DNA of 64,000 nucleotides from an uncultured Dehalococcoidia bacterium (GTDB lineage Bacteria; Chloroflexota; Dehalococcoidia; Lucifugimonadales; UBA3495): assembly GCA_951812535.1 (NCBI GenBank), contig CATOSK010000003.1:461020-525019 (forward strand), written 5' to 3'. Below the pieces are notes generated by a model. That model searched no databases and had not been told where the DNA came from. It saw nothing but the letters and a program-made list of their open reading frames with translations. Position numbers and translations under genes: made by a program. Below are positions 26,297 to 35,856 of the stretch, in pieces (within the stretch, counting starts at the first letter, position 1; each line of letters starts with the position of its first letter).

Positions 26297-27010
26297 TTGA
26301 CTCATCCCGCAGGGGAATGTGTTTCCGTCCTTGGATTGGACTTCGAAGACCAGGGCCTGTTGCGGCAGGCCCTGGTTCATCGTTCCTACCTCAATGAGCA
26401 CCCCGACTTCTCCCTGGAGTCCTACGAACGGATGGAGTTCCTGGGAGACGCGGTTCTCGAGTTGGCCGTCTCCACCGCCCTCTATGACCGGCTGCCTTCC
26501 CTTGCCGAGGGTGAGCTGACCAAGCTGCGCTCCCAGCTCGTTTGCGGGGAAAGCCTTGCCGCAGCCGCCCGCTCCATCGGATTGGGTGATGCCCTCCTCT
26601 TGGGAAGGGGCGAGGAGACCACCGGCGGCCGCTCCCGCAACACCATCCTCGCTGCCGCCTTCGAGGCCCTGATCGCCGCCGTCTTCCTGGACCGGGGCTA
26701 TCAGGACGCCCGGGATTTCGTCCTCGAAACCCTGGCCGCCCCCCTGGAAAAAACCTGCCGCCACGGCGCGCCGCAGGAAAACCCCAAGTCCGCCCTCCAG
26801 GAACTGTTCCAGGGATTGGGCGAGCCCGCCCCCACCTACCGTCTCGCCGGCGCATCCGGCCCCGACCACCGTCCGGTATTCACCGTCGAGGCCCTGCTGG
26901 GCGGAGAGGTCATCGGGCGCGGAGAGGGCGGACGCAAGTCGGACGCCGAACGCGCCGCCGCCCAGGACGCCCTGGACCGCTGGCAACCATCTTCCGCACC
27001 CGCCGGCTGA
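26297..27010 (+). CDS. rnc: Ribonuclease III
   Basis: A 237-residue double-strand-specific endoribonuclease for rRNA and mRNA processing. The signature ERMEFLGDAVLEL and the later AAAFEALIAAVFLD carry the catalytic acidic residues; the C-terminal 70 residues (PKSALQELFQ to AERAAAQDALDRW) are a dsRNA-binding domain. TTG 26297 is preferred because it follows the preceding stop by 2 bp and gives a normal N-terminus; an in-frame ATG at 26273 overlaps the previous gene. It is followed by ftsY, a common arrangement in bacteria. Confidence 0.93.
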   Translation: MTHPAGECVSVLGLDFEDQGLLRQALVHRSYLNEHPDFSLESYERMEFLGDAVLELAVSTALYDRLPSLAEGELTKLRSQLVCGESLAAAARSIGLGDALLLGRGEETTGGRSRNTILAAAFEALIAAVFLDRGYQDARDFVLETLAAPLEKTCRHGAPQENPKSALQELFQGLGEPAPTYRLAGASGPDHRPVFTVEALLGGEVIGRGEGGRKSDAERAAAQDALDRWQPSSAPAG

Positions 27011-27037
27011 CCCGCCTCCCCTTCACAACCCAACCTT

Positions 27038-27994
27038 ATGTTCAGCATCTTCAAGCGCGACCGCTCCGAAAACCGGAAACAGATGGACGAGGGCGTCCGC
27101 CGCAGCCGCGACCGCTGGTTCGGCCGCGTTCTCGACGTCTTCCGCTCCTCCAATCTCGACGACGGCCTTTGGGACGAACTGGAAGAGATACTCATCTCCG
27201 CCGACGTCGGCGTCGAGTCGTCGCTGCGCATAATCGAAGACCTGAAGGAGCGGGTCAGGACCGAAGGAATCACCGATCCCGACGCCGCCTTCCAGGTCCT
27301 CAAGGACTCCCTGGCCGCCAGCCTCCACTCCGACAACGCCGCCGGCGTCTGGCTTGAGCCGGAAGACGTAGCCCGGCCCTACGTCGTCCTCATGGTCGGC
27401 GTCAACGGCGTCGGCAAGACCACCAGCATCGCCAAGCTCGCCCATCACTTCCGCCAGGCCGGGAAGTCCGTCCTCCTCGGCGCAGCCGACACCTTCCGCG
27501 CCGCTGCCGAGGAGCAACTGGAAATCCTGGGCCAGAGAGTTGGAGTGGACGTTATCTCCCACCAACCCGGCGCCGATCCGGGGGCGGTGGCCTACGACGC
27601 CTGGCACGCCGCCCGCGCCCGGGACGCCGATGTCCTGATCATCGACACCGCCGGACGCCTCCACACCAAGTCCAACCTCATGGAGGAGCTGAAGAAGGTC
27701 CACCGCGTAATTTCCCGCTTGGACGAGACCGCCCCCCAGCAGGTGCTCCTTACCCTTGACGCCACCACCGGACACAACGGCATCGCCCAGGCCCAGTCCT
27801 TCCGGGATGCCGTCGGCTGCACTGGCATCTTCCTGGCCAAGCTCGATGGGACCGCGCGGGGCGGCGTTGCCCTGACCATTCAGCAGGACCTCCAGGTGCC
27901 CATCCTCTTCGTTGGCACCGGCGAGTCCCTCGATGACCTCGCTCCCTTCGACCCCCAGGACTTCGTCGACTCCCTCCTGGCTCCCGTTCCCTGA
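27038..27994 (+). CDS. ftsY: Signal recognition particle receptor
   Basis: A 318-residue SRP GTPase that docks ribosome-SRP complexes at the membrane. N-terminal NG-domain helices, then G1 [15 protein letters not shown], the insertion-box [20 protein letters not shown], and G4 [10 protein letters not shown]. The long acidic N-terminal A domain of proteobacterial FtsY is missing, as in many other phyla. Same operon as rnc. Confidence 0.95.
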   Translation: MFSIFKRDRSENRKQMDEGVRRSRDRWFGRVLDVFRSSNLDDGLWDELEEILISADVGVESSLRIIEDLKERVRTEGITDPDAAFQVLKDSLAASLHSDNAAGVWLEPEDVARPYVVLMVGVNGVGKTTSIAKLAHHFRQAGKSVLLGAADTFRAAAEEQLEILGQRVGVDVISHQPGADPGAVAYDAWHAARARDADVLIIDTAGRLHTKSNLMEELKKVHRVISRLDETAPQQVLLTLDATTGHNGIAQAQSFRDAVGCTGIFLAKLDGTARGGVALTIQQDLQVPILFVGTGESLDDLAPFDPQDFVDSLLAPVP

Positions 27995-28074
27995 CCGATT
28001 CGATCCTGGGCAGGAATCCGTGGCGCCATTGGGCGACGTTTAACCCAGCAGTCACCGAGTCGGATAGCAGTTGA

Positions 28075-30516
28075 GTGACCGCCGTGGCCCAACCCATCAT
28101 CTGGTTCGCCACCCTCCAGCTCCTCGGTCTGCTCGTTTTCCCCCTGGCCTTCCTCCTCTTTGGCCGCCTCCCCGGCCGGGGTTACGGGTTCACCAAGCCC
28201 CTTGCCCTGCTCCTCGCCGGATACTGCTGGTGGCTCATCGGGCACATTCCCGGTTTAGCCAATTTTCCCGGAACCATCCTTTTGCTGCTGGTGTCCGCCG
28301 CTGTCCTGTCCGGTTGGTTGGCTCGAAGCAAGTGGCCTGCCATCCTGGGCTACCTCCGCCGGGAATGGCCCACCGTCTTGGTCACCGAGCTGGTCTTCCT
28401 TGCTTTCTTCGCCCTGTGGCTCGCCGTCGCCGCCCATGCGCCGGCAATCAATCACACCGAGAAGCCCATGGATTTCGGCTTCCTCAACGCCGTCCTCTAC
28501 TCCAACACCTTCCCCCCCGAAGATCCCTGGCTCGCCGGGCACTCCGTCAGCTACTACTACTTCGGCCACCTGATGATGGCCTTCCTCGTCGAGTTGACCG
28601 GCGTGGCCTCTCCAATCGGATACAACCTTGCCGTCGCCACCATCCCCGCCCTCCTGGCCGCTGGGACCTTCACCCTGGTAGCCTCCCTCGTCCGCCTGTC
28701 CGGCGGGTCCCGCACCCACGGATACATCTTCGGAGTCATCGCCCCCGCCCTGCTCGTCCTTACCGGCAACCTGGAAGGAGGGCTGGAGCTCATCCACTCC
28801 CTCGGATGGGGCAGCGAAGGCTTCTGGCAATGGGTCGGAATCAAGGGTCTGGAAGGCGGCCCCGGCCGCGTCTCTTCCTTTTTCCCCGACCAGTTCTGGT
28901 GGTGGTGGCGGGCCACCCGGGTCATCGACACCCTGTCCAACGGCGTCAGCCTGGACTACACCATCACCGAGTTCCCTTTCTTTTCCTTCCTGCTGGGAGA
29001 CCTCCACCCTCACATGACCGGGCTGCCCTTCGTCGTCCTCTTCCTTGGCGCCGTTCTCAACCTCTACCTGTCGAACACCCCTGCGGGACTTGCGTGGCTC
29101 CGCCGCCATCCCCTGGAAGCCGCCGCCCTCGCGCTCATCCTGGGAGCGCTTGCCTTCATCAACACCTGGGACTTCCCTGTCTTTGCCGCCGTCCTTACCG
29201 GCGTCGTATTTGCCAAATCCCTCCGGGACAGCCGGTCCAACGATCCGGTGCTTTCCTCGCTGGCTCGTAGTTTGGTCGTCACTATCCCCATAACCATCCT
29301 GGGATTCGCTCTATTTCTGCCCTTCTACCTCACCTTCACCAGCCAAGCCGGGGCGCCCCTGCCCGTCACCGGCCCAGGAACGCGCCCCTTCCTCTTCCTC
29401 GTCGTTATGGGATTCCCTGTACTGGTCGCAGCCGTCTTTAGCCTCCGTCAGGCCCTGCCGGCCTTCACCGCAGGGACGGAACACAACCAGCCCTCCGAGG
29501 TTACGCTCGCTTCTCTGGCAGCGTCCGTCGCCATCGCTCCCCTTATCCTTTGGGTCATCGGACTGGGGCTCGTCTACTGGATAGCCGGACCGAACCAGAG
29601 CGGCAACCTGAGCATCGTGAACCGCCTGGTCATCACGGTGCCCCTCTTGCTCCTCGCCGGACTCGCTGGACTCTCTGCCCTTCGCCGCAATCGTCTCGGC
29701 CTCAACCCGCCGGTTGGATTCCCCCTGCTGCTGTCTGCCGCCGCCTTCGGGCTGCTGGCCCTGGCCGAGCTGTTCTTCGTGCTGGACTTCTTCGGCAGCC
29801 GGATGAACACCATTTTCAAGGTCTACTACCAGTCCTGGCTGCTCCTGATGGTCGCCGGTTCCGTTGGCCTCTATTACCTTTGGGTTAACCGTCGGACCTC
29901 CAGCCTACCTGCCACCACCGCCAAGTACGCCCTGGCTACCCTCGGAATCGTGCTCTTGGCTATATCCCTGTACTACCCCGCCGGAGCCATCCTCGACCGG
30001 ACCGGCATCAGCGGTCCGGGGTACATTTTCTCCGGCAAGACCCTCGACGGTCTCGCCTTCGCGCAGGAAAGAGACCCCGGAGAGTACGGAGCCATACGAT
30101 GGCTCCGCGAAACCGCCCCTCCCGGACGGTTGGTGGAAGCGGCGGGCAGCGATTACACTGATTATGGCCGCGTCTCCTCCAGCACCGGACGCCCCACCGT
30201 CCTCGGCTGGCCGGGCCACGAGCACCAGTGGCGCGGCTCCCTGGAACTCCTGGCCGGCCGGGAGGAGGACGTGCGCAGCATCTACACCGCAGGAGATATT
30301 GAGCAAGTCGCTCGTCTCCTCGACAAGTACGGGATCCGCTACGTCTACGTGGGGAGCCGGGAACGGGAAACCTACGGCCCTGCCGGGTTGACACGGTTCG
30401 AAGATTTCATGGAAACCGTTTTCACCGCCGACGGCGTAACAATCTACGCGCTCCCCTCCGGGTCAACCGGAAGCGCACCAGCTCGAGAGATTATGGGACC
30501 TCATGCCCGACGCTGA
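28075..30516 (+). CDS. DUF2298 (YYY) multispanning membrane protein
   Basis: An 813-residue integral membrane protein with about 16 hydrophobic segments. The conserved block MDFGFLNAVLYSN, FPPEDPWLAGHSVSYYYFGH gives the family its YYY name; DLHPHM and RMNTIFKVYYQSW are further signatures. The family is frequent in Chloroflexota and archaea and is thought to act in membrane glycan or lipid-linked sugar transfer, without proven activity. Start GTG 28075. Its end overlaps the next gene by 14 bp, so the two are translationally coupled. Confidence 0.85.
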   Translation: MTAVAQPIIWFATLQLLGLLVFPLAFLLFGRLPGRGYGFTKPLALLLAGYCWWLIGHIPGLANFPGTILLLLVSAAVLSGWLARSKWPAILGYLRREWPTVLVTELVFLAFFALWLAVAAHAPAINHTEKPMDFGFLNAVLYSNTFPPEDPWLAGHSVSYYYFGHLMMAFLVELTGVASPIGYNLAVATIPALLAAGTFTLVASLVRLSGGSRTHGYIFGVIAPALLVLTGNLEGGLELIHSLGWGSEGFWQWVGIKGLEGGPGRVSSFFPDQFWWWWRATRVIDTLSNGVSLDYTITEFPFFSFLLGDLHPHMTGLPFVVLFLGAVLNLYLSNTPAGLAWLRRHPLEAAALALILGALAFINTWDFPVFAAVLTGVVFAKSLRDSRSNDPVLSSLARSLVVTIPITILGFALFLPFYLTFTSQAGAPLPVTGPGTRPFLFLVVMGFPVLVAAVFSLRQALPAFTAGTEHNQPSEVTLASLAASVAIAPLILWVIGLGLVYWIAGPNQSGNLSIVNRLVITVPLLLLAGLAGLSALRRNRLGLNPPVGFPLLLSAAAFGLLALAELFFVLDFFGSRMNTIFKVYYQSWLLLMVAGSVGLYYLWVNRRTSSLPATTAKYALATLGIVLLAISLYYPAGAILDRTGISGPGYIFSGKTLDGLAFAQERDPGEYGAIRWLRETAPPGRLVEAAGSDYTDYGRVSSSTGRPTVLGWPGHEHQWRGSLELLAGREEDVRSIYTAGDIEQVARLLDKYGIRYVYVGSRERETYGPAGLTRFEDFMETVFTADGVTIYALPSGSTGSAPAREIMGPHARR

Positions 30517-33049
30517 ACATCGAAGGCCCTTCCTGCAGGGCAGGTTAGGATGGCTTGAAATCGGCTTCCTTGCCCTGTTGGTCGTGGCCCTCGGCCTCCG
30601 TCTCTGGGAACTGGATGGCCGGACCATGCACTACGACGAGGCCATCCACCTCCATTTCGCGTGGAAGCTGGCCAACATGGAGGAGTACATCCACTCCCCC
30701 TGGATGCACGGCCCCTTCCAAGTCGAGATGGTGGCCGCCCTGCTGCTGCTGTTGGGCGACTCCGACACCACCGCCCGCCTCGGTTTTGCTCTCTTCGGCA
30801 CCGCCCTGATTGCCCTCCCCTACCTGCTCCGTAACAGTTTGGGCAACGCCGGTTCGTTCATCATCGGAGCAATGCTCGCCGTTTCCCCTGCCCTGTTGTA
30901 CTTCAGCCGCTTCGGCCGCAACGACATCATCATGGCCGTCTGGGCCTCCCTTCTATTCATCCTCATGTGGCGCTACTTCCAGGAGGACAAAGACCGCTAC
31001 CTCTACCTGTCCGCCGCCGTGCTGGGCTTCATGTTCGCCACCAAGGAAACGGCCTTCATCGTCGCCGCCACCCTGGGAACCATCGCCTTCCTCCTGGCCA
31101 TCCCCCAGCTTGCCCCCCTTGCCTTCCGCCGCGAGCGGTTGCGCAACCTAGCCGGCCCTGCCGGATTTCTTTTACTGCTGGTGACCTTGACTCTCCCCCA
31201 GTGGTCGGCTCTGGCCGGTCTGTTCCAGGACCTTGTCGGACTCGAACTCATCAACCGGAACGTCGAACACACCGGAGTCACCGGCACCCCGGTCTGGGGA
31301 GGAGCGATCCTGCGACTCCCCGTGATACATCCCCCTGTCTGGCTGTCCGCTGCCCTGTTCCTGGTGCTTCCCGCCGGCCTGGTTGCCCTCAACGGACGGC
31401 GGTGGAATGACCTAAGCCGCCTCCTGGGGATGGTGGTATCCCCACTGGCCATCGCCATTGCCGTAGTCTTCGTCCTCTTCCGCCCCATCGCCCACGCCGC
31501 TGGTGCTGGAGGGCCGGCCTGGGCCGCCGACCTGGCCTTCGCCGCTGTCCTGCTGGCGGTGGCGGCGGAATGTCTCTTCCTCTCCCGTCCGCCTTTCAGA
31601 CCGCTGGTGCTACGGACACTCCTCGTAGCCTTCCTGGGAGCGCTATACGCCGTTCTCGCCACCCCCCTGGTCAGCGTCGGGGGAGTGGTCGCATCGGTGC
31701 TCCCTGCGGGAGTTGCCGTCGACACTTCCGCCAACGGTCTTCCCTGGAACTACGTCGCCGCCATCACCCTGGTCACTGCCGCCCTGGCAGTTTCAGTGGC
31801 CCTGGGCACGGCTTGGCGGGGACGGACCTGGCTCATCTGCGCCGGGATCTTCTACCTGGTGTGGCTAACCCTCTACACTACTGTGTTCACCAACCCCGCG
31901 GGCGCCTTCACCGGAGTCTGGCAGAGCATGGGATACTGGGTGGCCCAGCAGGATGTCGCCCGGGGCAACCAGCCCTGGTACTACTACTTAGTAGGTCTGT
32001 CCGTGTACGAGACCCTGCCCCTGGTTTTCGCCACCCTGGCAGGACTGTACTACCTGCGCAAGGGCGATTACCTGGGGATCGTTCTTGCGCTGTGGGCCGG
32101 ACTCACCCTCGCCGCATACACCGTCGCCAGCGAAAAGATGCCCTGGCTCCTGGTCAACATCACCTTGCCGTTCATCTTTCTGGCCGGAAAATACCTGGGA
32201 GATCTGGCCCATTGCATCCGGTGGCGGAGCATTGTCACCACCGGCACCTTCCTCCTGCCCGCCCTGGCAGCGGCGGTGTTCATCGGAGGCGTCTACCTGG
32301 CCCGGGGCTACGTCTCCACCCATGACCTTCCCGAACCCACTTGGTGGATGACCCTGCTCAGTATCCTGGGCCTATGCCTCGTCTGCGCCTTCCAGGTCCG
32401 CCGCGCCGCCCGAGGCCAGGGCCGCGCCCTGATCGGCCTGGGCGCCGCCGCCGTGCTGCTCGCCTTCGGGGTCTGGACCGCCGGAAAAGCCGCCTACACC
32501 TTCGACGACTCCCGGGTCGAAATCCTGGCCTACGCCCAGGGCAGCGCCGATCACCTCGAGGCATACCCCCCGCTTCTCCAGGCGGCATCCATTCCCGGGG
32601 CATCGAACAACCCCGCGCTCGTCGACTACGGCCTCTGGTATCCTCTCCAGTGGTACCTGCGCCACGAGACCGACAACGGCTCGGTACGCCTGACATGCTT
32701 CAAGGAAATGGGGGAAGAGGGCTACCGCGCCGACTGCGCAATCCCCAGCGAGACCGATGCCCCCTCTCTGCTGGTCAGCAACGCCAATCCCCTTGAGGAA
32801 GGCAAGCTCCCCGACGGCTACCGGGAAACCGGCCCTTCCCACGACCTCCTCTGGTTCCCCGAGAGCTACCGCCGCCCCGGGGAAGACCGCCAGAAGGAAA
32901 CAATATGGGAAGAACTCTCCCTGGACCTGCCCTTCTTCGCCGAGAAAGCCTCCAGCAAGTCCGCTTGGAAGGAGGCAATCGACTACACCCTCTCCCGAGA
33001 CATCGGGCGGGACTGGTATTCCTCCGAGTACCGCACCTGGACCAAGTGA
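30503..33049 (+). CDS. Agl23-like (TIGR03663) membrane glycosyltransferase-type protein
   Basis: An 848-residue membrane protein. Following the first helix, LDGRTMHYDEAIHLHFAWKL contains the acidic DE motif seen in dolichol-phosphate-sugar-dependent (GT39/PMT-like) transferases; YFSRFGRNDIIMAVW follows. The TIGR03663 family is called flippase-activity-associated Agl23 from archaeal context. A large C-terminal extramembrane region (from about residue 670) has no assigned motif. Overlap with the DUF2298 gene and the following AglD-type gene support a joint role in moving and using polyprenyl-linked sugars (inference). Confidence 0.8.
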   Translation: MPDAEHRRPFLQGRLGWLEIGFLALLVVALGLRLWELDGRTMHYDEAIHLHFAWKLANMEEYIHSPWMHGPFQVEMVAALLLLLGDSDTTARLGFALFGTALIALPYLLRNSLGNAGSFIIGAMLAVSPALLYFSRFGRNDIIMAVWASLLFILMWRYFQEDKDRYLYLSAAVLGFMFATKETAFIVAATLGTIAFLLAIPQLAPLAFRRERLRNLAGPAGFLLLLVTLTLPQWSALAGLFQDLVGLELINRNVEHTGVTGTPVWGGAILRLPVIHPPVWLSAALFLVLPAGLVALNGRRWNDLSRLLGMVVSPLAIAIAVVFVLFRPIAHAAGAGGPAWAADLAFAAVLLAVAAECLFLSRPPFRPLVLRTLLVAFLGALYAVLATPLVSVGGVVASVLPAGVAVDTSANGLPWNYVAAITLVTAALAVSVALGTAWRGRTWLICAGIFYLVWLTLYTTVFTNPAGAFTGVWQSMGYWVAQQDVARGNQPWYYYLVGLSVYETLPLVFATLAGLYYLRKGDYLGIVLALWAGLTLAAYTVASEKMPWLLVNITLPFIFLAGKYLGDLAHCIRWRSIVTTGTFLLPALAAAVFIGGVYLARGYVSTHDLPEPTWWMTLLSILGLCLVCAFQVRRAARGQGRALIGLGAAAVLLAFGVWTAGKAAYTFDDSRVEILAYAQGSADHLEAYPPLLQAASIPGASNNPALVDYGLWYPLQWYLRHETDNGSVRLTCFKEMGEEGYRADCAIPSETDAPSLLVSNANPLEEGKLPDGYRETGPSHDLLWFPESYRRPGEDRQKETIWEELSLDLPFFAEKASSKSAWKEAIDYTLSRDIGRDWYSSEYRTWTK

Positions 33050-33223
33050 CAACCTGGACGGTTCGCAGCTTATGAAAACCCCTCATACCCGCAATCCGCG
33101 ACATTGCCGGTATCCGCAACAGTTGTGGGATAATGGATCCCGCCGGTGTTTTCCGCCGGCCCACGCTGGGAGTGGGCACAACTGGGAAGGGGATCAACGA
33201 CGTGGCCGCCGTGAGCAGCAGCA

Positions 33224-34321
33224 TTGAAGATTAACAACTGGCGGTTCTGGCTCAGTCTAGTCACCGGGCTTCTGCTCCTCGCCCTCATGGTCTACTACGC
33301 CGACGTGGGAGAAATAACCCACGCCCTGGCTGGCGCCAACTACTGGTACGCCGTTCCCGCCGTAGCCCTGTACTTCGCCGCCGTCTATTTCCGGTCCCTG
33401 CGGTGGAGCTTCCTCCTCGCCCCCCTCGCGGACATTCCGCCAAAGCGTCTCTTCCCTGTCGTCTCCATCGGATACATGGCCAACAACCTCCTCCCTGCCC
33501 GCATTGGAGAGCTGGTCCGCGCCTACGTACTGGCCCGCCGCGAACCCGTCAGCGGCAGTTCCGGTCTGGCTACCATCGCTGTCGAGCGCGTCTACGATGG
33601 GCTGACCCTGGCCCTCTTCGCCGCCGTAACCGGCCCCCTGCTCCTTCTGTTGGGGGAGCTTGACTCCGCGCCCGCCGGTTACCGCACTTCGGGCATAATC
33701 CTCACCGTCGTCGTCGTCCTGGTCTGCATCGCCGCCGCCGGAGTGCTCACCGCCGCCAACTTCCCCTGGTTCACCCACGCCGTGGAGCGCCTCCTCACCC
33801 TGTGCCCCGCCCGTTTCCGGCCCTGGCTCTTCCGTATGGCTCTCGGATTCATCGCCGGACTATCCGTCCTCACCTCCCCGAAGAAGCACCTGGTTCTCCT
33901 CGTCCTCTCCCTCCCGGTCTGGCTCCTGGAAGGGGGGACCTACCTGCTGATCCTCTACTCCTTCGGCATCGACGGCGTGATCACCTCCTTCTGGGCCCTG
34001 TTGCTAACCGCCATCCTGGTCACCGCCACCTCCAACATCGCCACCGCCTTCCCCGCCAGCATTGGAGGCATCGGCGCCTTCGAGGTCGCCTCCCAGCAGA
34101 CCCTCGTCGCCCTGGGGGTTGCCGCCTCCGTCGGAGCGGCCTACGCTACCTTCCTCCACCTTGTCATCCTCTGGCTTCCGGTCAACATCGTCGGACTGGC
34201 CTTCTGGTGGCGCGCGCACCTGTCCATGAGCCAGGTCACCGCAGAGCAGGCCCGACCCTGCCAATCTTCCGGGGCCCCTCCTTCCAGTGCAACCCCCGCC
34301 TCCGGAAAGGACACCCCGTGA
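33224..34321 (+). CDS. AglD/YbhN-type flippase-like membrane protein (UPF0104)
   Basis: A 365-residue protein with about eight membrane segments. YFRSLRWSFLL, SIGYMANNLLPARIGELVRAY and the AFPASIGGIGAFEVASQQTLVALG block are typical of the lysylphosphatidylglycerol synthetase TM/AglD family. Candidates are transbilayer movement of a polyprenyl-phosphate sugar or a lipid. Start TTG 33224. A 174-bp spacer separates it from the preceding gene and its stop overlaps the next start (GTGA). Confidence 0.85.
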   Translation: MKINNWRFWLSLVTGLLLLALMVYYADVGEITHALAGANYWYAVPAVALYFAAVYFRSLRWSFLLAPLADIPPKRLFPVVSIGYMANNLLPARIGELVRAYVLARREPVSGSSGLATIAVERVYDGLTLALFAAVTGPLLLLLGELDSAPAGYRTSGIILTVVVVLVCIAAAGVLTAANFPWFTHAVERLLTLCPARFRPWLFRMALGFIAGLSVLTSPKKHLVLLVLSLPVWLLEGGTYLLILYSFGIDGVITSFWALLLTAILVTATSNIATAFPASIGGIGAFEVASQQTLVALGVAASVGAAYATFLHLVILWLPVNIVGLAFWWRAHLSMSQVTAEQARPCQSSGAPPSSATPASGKDTP

Positions 34322-35637
34322 ACTTCGGAATCATTGGCGGAGGCGCAGCCGGCCTGGCCGCGGCCTACGAGTTGTCCCGCCGGGGGCACACCGCCGACGT
34401 CTTCGAGACCGCTCCCATCCTCGGTGGCCAGGCCTCCACCTTCACCATCGGCGGCGGGCAACTGGAGCGCGGCTACCACCACCTGTTCCGGAGCGACCGG
34501 GACATGGTCCAACTCATTAGAGAAGTCGGCCTGGAGGAGCACATGGGCTGGTTCGAGTCCAAGGTCGGACTGTTCCACGGAGGAAGGGTCTGGCCCTTCT
34601 CCTCGCCACTGGACCTCCTGCGCTTCTCTCCCCTGTCCTTCGGCCAGCGCCTCCGCGTCGGCTTCTGGACCTTCCTCCTCCAGAACACCCGCAACTGGCG
34701 CAAGTTCGAAGACATCACCGCCCGGGACTGGATCATCGGCCACATGGGCGATGATGCCTACCGGGTCATCTGGGAGCCCCTTCTGCGGGGCAAGTTCGGT
34801 GACTCCTACAACCAGATCGGAATGGCCTGGCTCTGGAGCAAGTTCCGCCTCCGCGTCGCCTCCCGGGGCAAGGCCTGGCAGAAGGAGCGCCTCGGTTACC
34901 CCCTCTGCAGCTTCGGCGACGTCTTCGACGCCGTCGCCCGGCGCATCCACGAGCAGGGCGGCCGCGTCCACACCGGGACCACCGTCGAGCACGTCGAGGT
35001 ATCCAACGGAAGGGCCGCCGGCCTCACCTTCTCCTCCGCCGAGTTCTTCCGCGAGACCCGCCAATACGACGCGGTCATCGCCACCACCCCTTCCTACATC
35101 TTCCCATCCCTGGTGGACGGCCTCCCTGCCGACTACGTCAACCAGCTCCGCTCCGCCCGCTATCTCTCCGCCGTCCTCATTATCCTCGCCCTCAACGAGC
35201 CCCTGTCCGATGTCTACTGGATGAACATCGCCGACCGCACCACTCCCTTCCTCGGCATCATCGAGCACACCAACATGATTGACCCCGGCCTGTACGGCGG
35301 CCACCACATCGTCTACATCACCAACTACCTCAGCCGCGACGACCCCATGTACGATCTGAGCCCCGGCGAGCTCTTGGCCGAATACCTGCCCCACCTGCGC
35401 CGCATCAACCCCGGCTTCGACCTGGGCTGGATCGTCGAGTTCCACTACCACAAAGTCGACGGCGCCCAGCCCATCATCGGCACCCACTACGGATCGGAAA
35501 TTCCCGACCACCGCACTCCCATCCGCAACCTCTACCTCGCCAACACCACCCAGATCTACCCCGAAGACCGGGGAACCAACTACTCCGTCCGCATGGGCCG
35601 CCAGGTAGCCCGCCTCGCCCTGGATGACCTCGCGTAA
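34318..35637 (+). CDS. FAD-dependent NAD(P)/amine-oxidase-like oxidoreductase
   Basis: A 439-residue flavoprotein. The N-terminal Rossmann motif GIIGGGAAGLAAAYELSRRGH binds FAD, followed by FETAPILGGQASTF, as in protoporphyrinogen oxidase/phytoene desaturase-like and UDP-galactopyranose mutase-like proteins; RGTNYSVRMGRQVA closes the C-terminal FAD site. GTG 34318 is chosen because the gene overlaps the flippase stop as GTGA and the FAD motif starts at residue 3; a longer open frame to 33802 lies inside the flippase gene. In this context it may modify a lipid or sugar precursor; substrate unknown. Confidence 0.85.
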   Translation: MNFGIIGGGAAGLAAAYELSRRGHTADVFETAPILGGQASTFTIGGGQLERGYHHLFRSDRDMVQLIREVGLEEHMGWFESKVGLFHGGRVWPFSSPLDLLRFSPLSFGQRLRVGFWTFLLQNTRNWRKFEDITARDWIIGHMGDDAYRVIWEPLLRGKFGDSYNQIGMAWLWSKFRLRVASRGKAWQKERLGYPLCSFGDVFDAVARRIHEQGGRVHTGTTVEHVEVSNGRAAGLTFSSAEFFRETRQYDAVIATTPSYIFPSLVDGLPADYVNQLRSARYLSAVLIILALNEPLSDVYWMNIADRTTPFLGIIEHTNMIDPGLYGGHHIVYITNYLSRDDPMYDLSPGELLAEYLPHLRRINPGFDLGWIVEFHYHKVDGAQPIIGTHYGSEIPDHRTPIRNLYLANTTQIYPEDRGTNYSVRMGRQVARLALDDLA

Positions 35638-35856
35638 CTGGACCCTACCCACAATCGCGTAATGGAAGTCCCGTTCCCGGCCACACCAGGAAGGTGGTAA
35701 ACTCGGGCGGACCTTTAATGGAGGCGGTGTATCCCTATTCCCCAGAACCCTCGCCCCCTGCGTGGGACTGAAAAACCTGTTCCCTGCCGGGGGGGTTCTC
35801 AATCTCCCGCCGGGTTGCGTCGCCCACCCTGGCAGTTCCCGCAGTCGTTGTAACCC

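Noticed and set aside
33802..34317. N-terminal extension of the FAD oxidoreductase
   Set aside because: It overlaps the flippase gene in another frame, is proline/arginine-rich, and the FAD motif begins right after GTG 34318.
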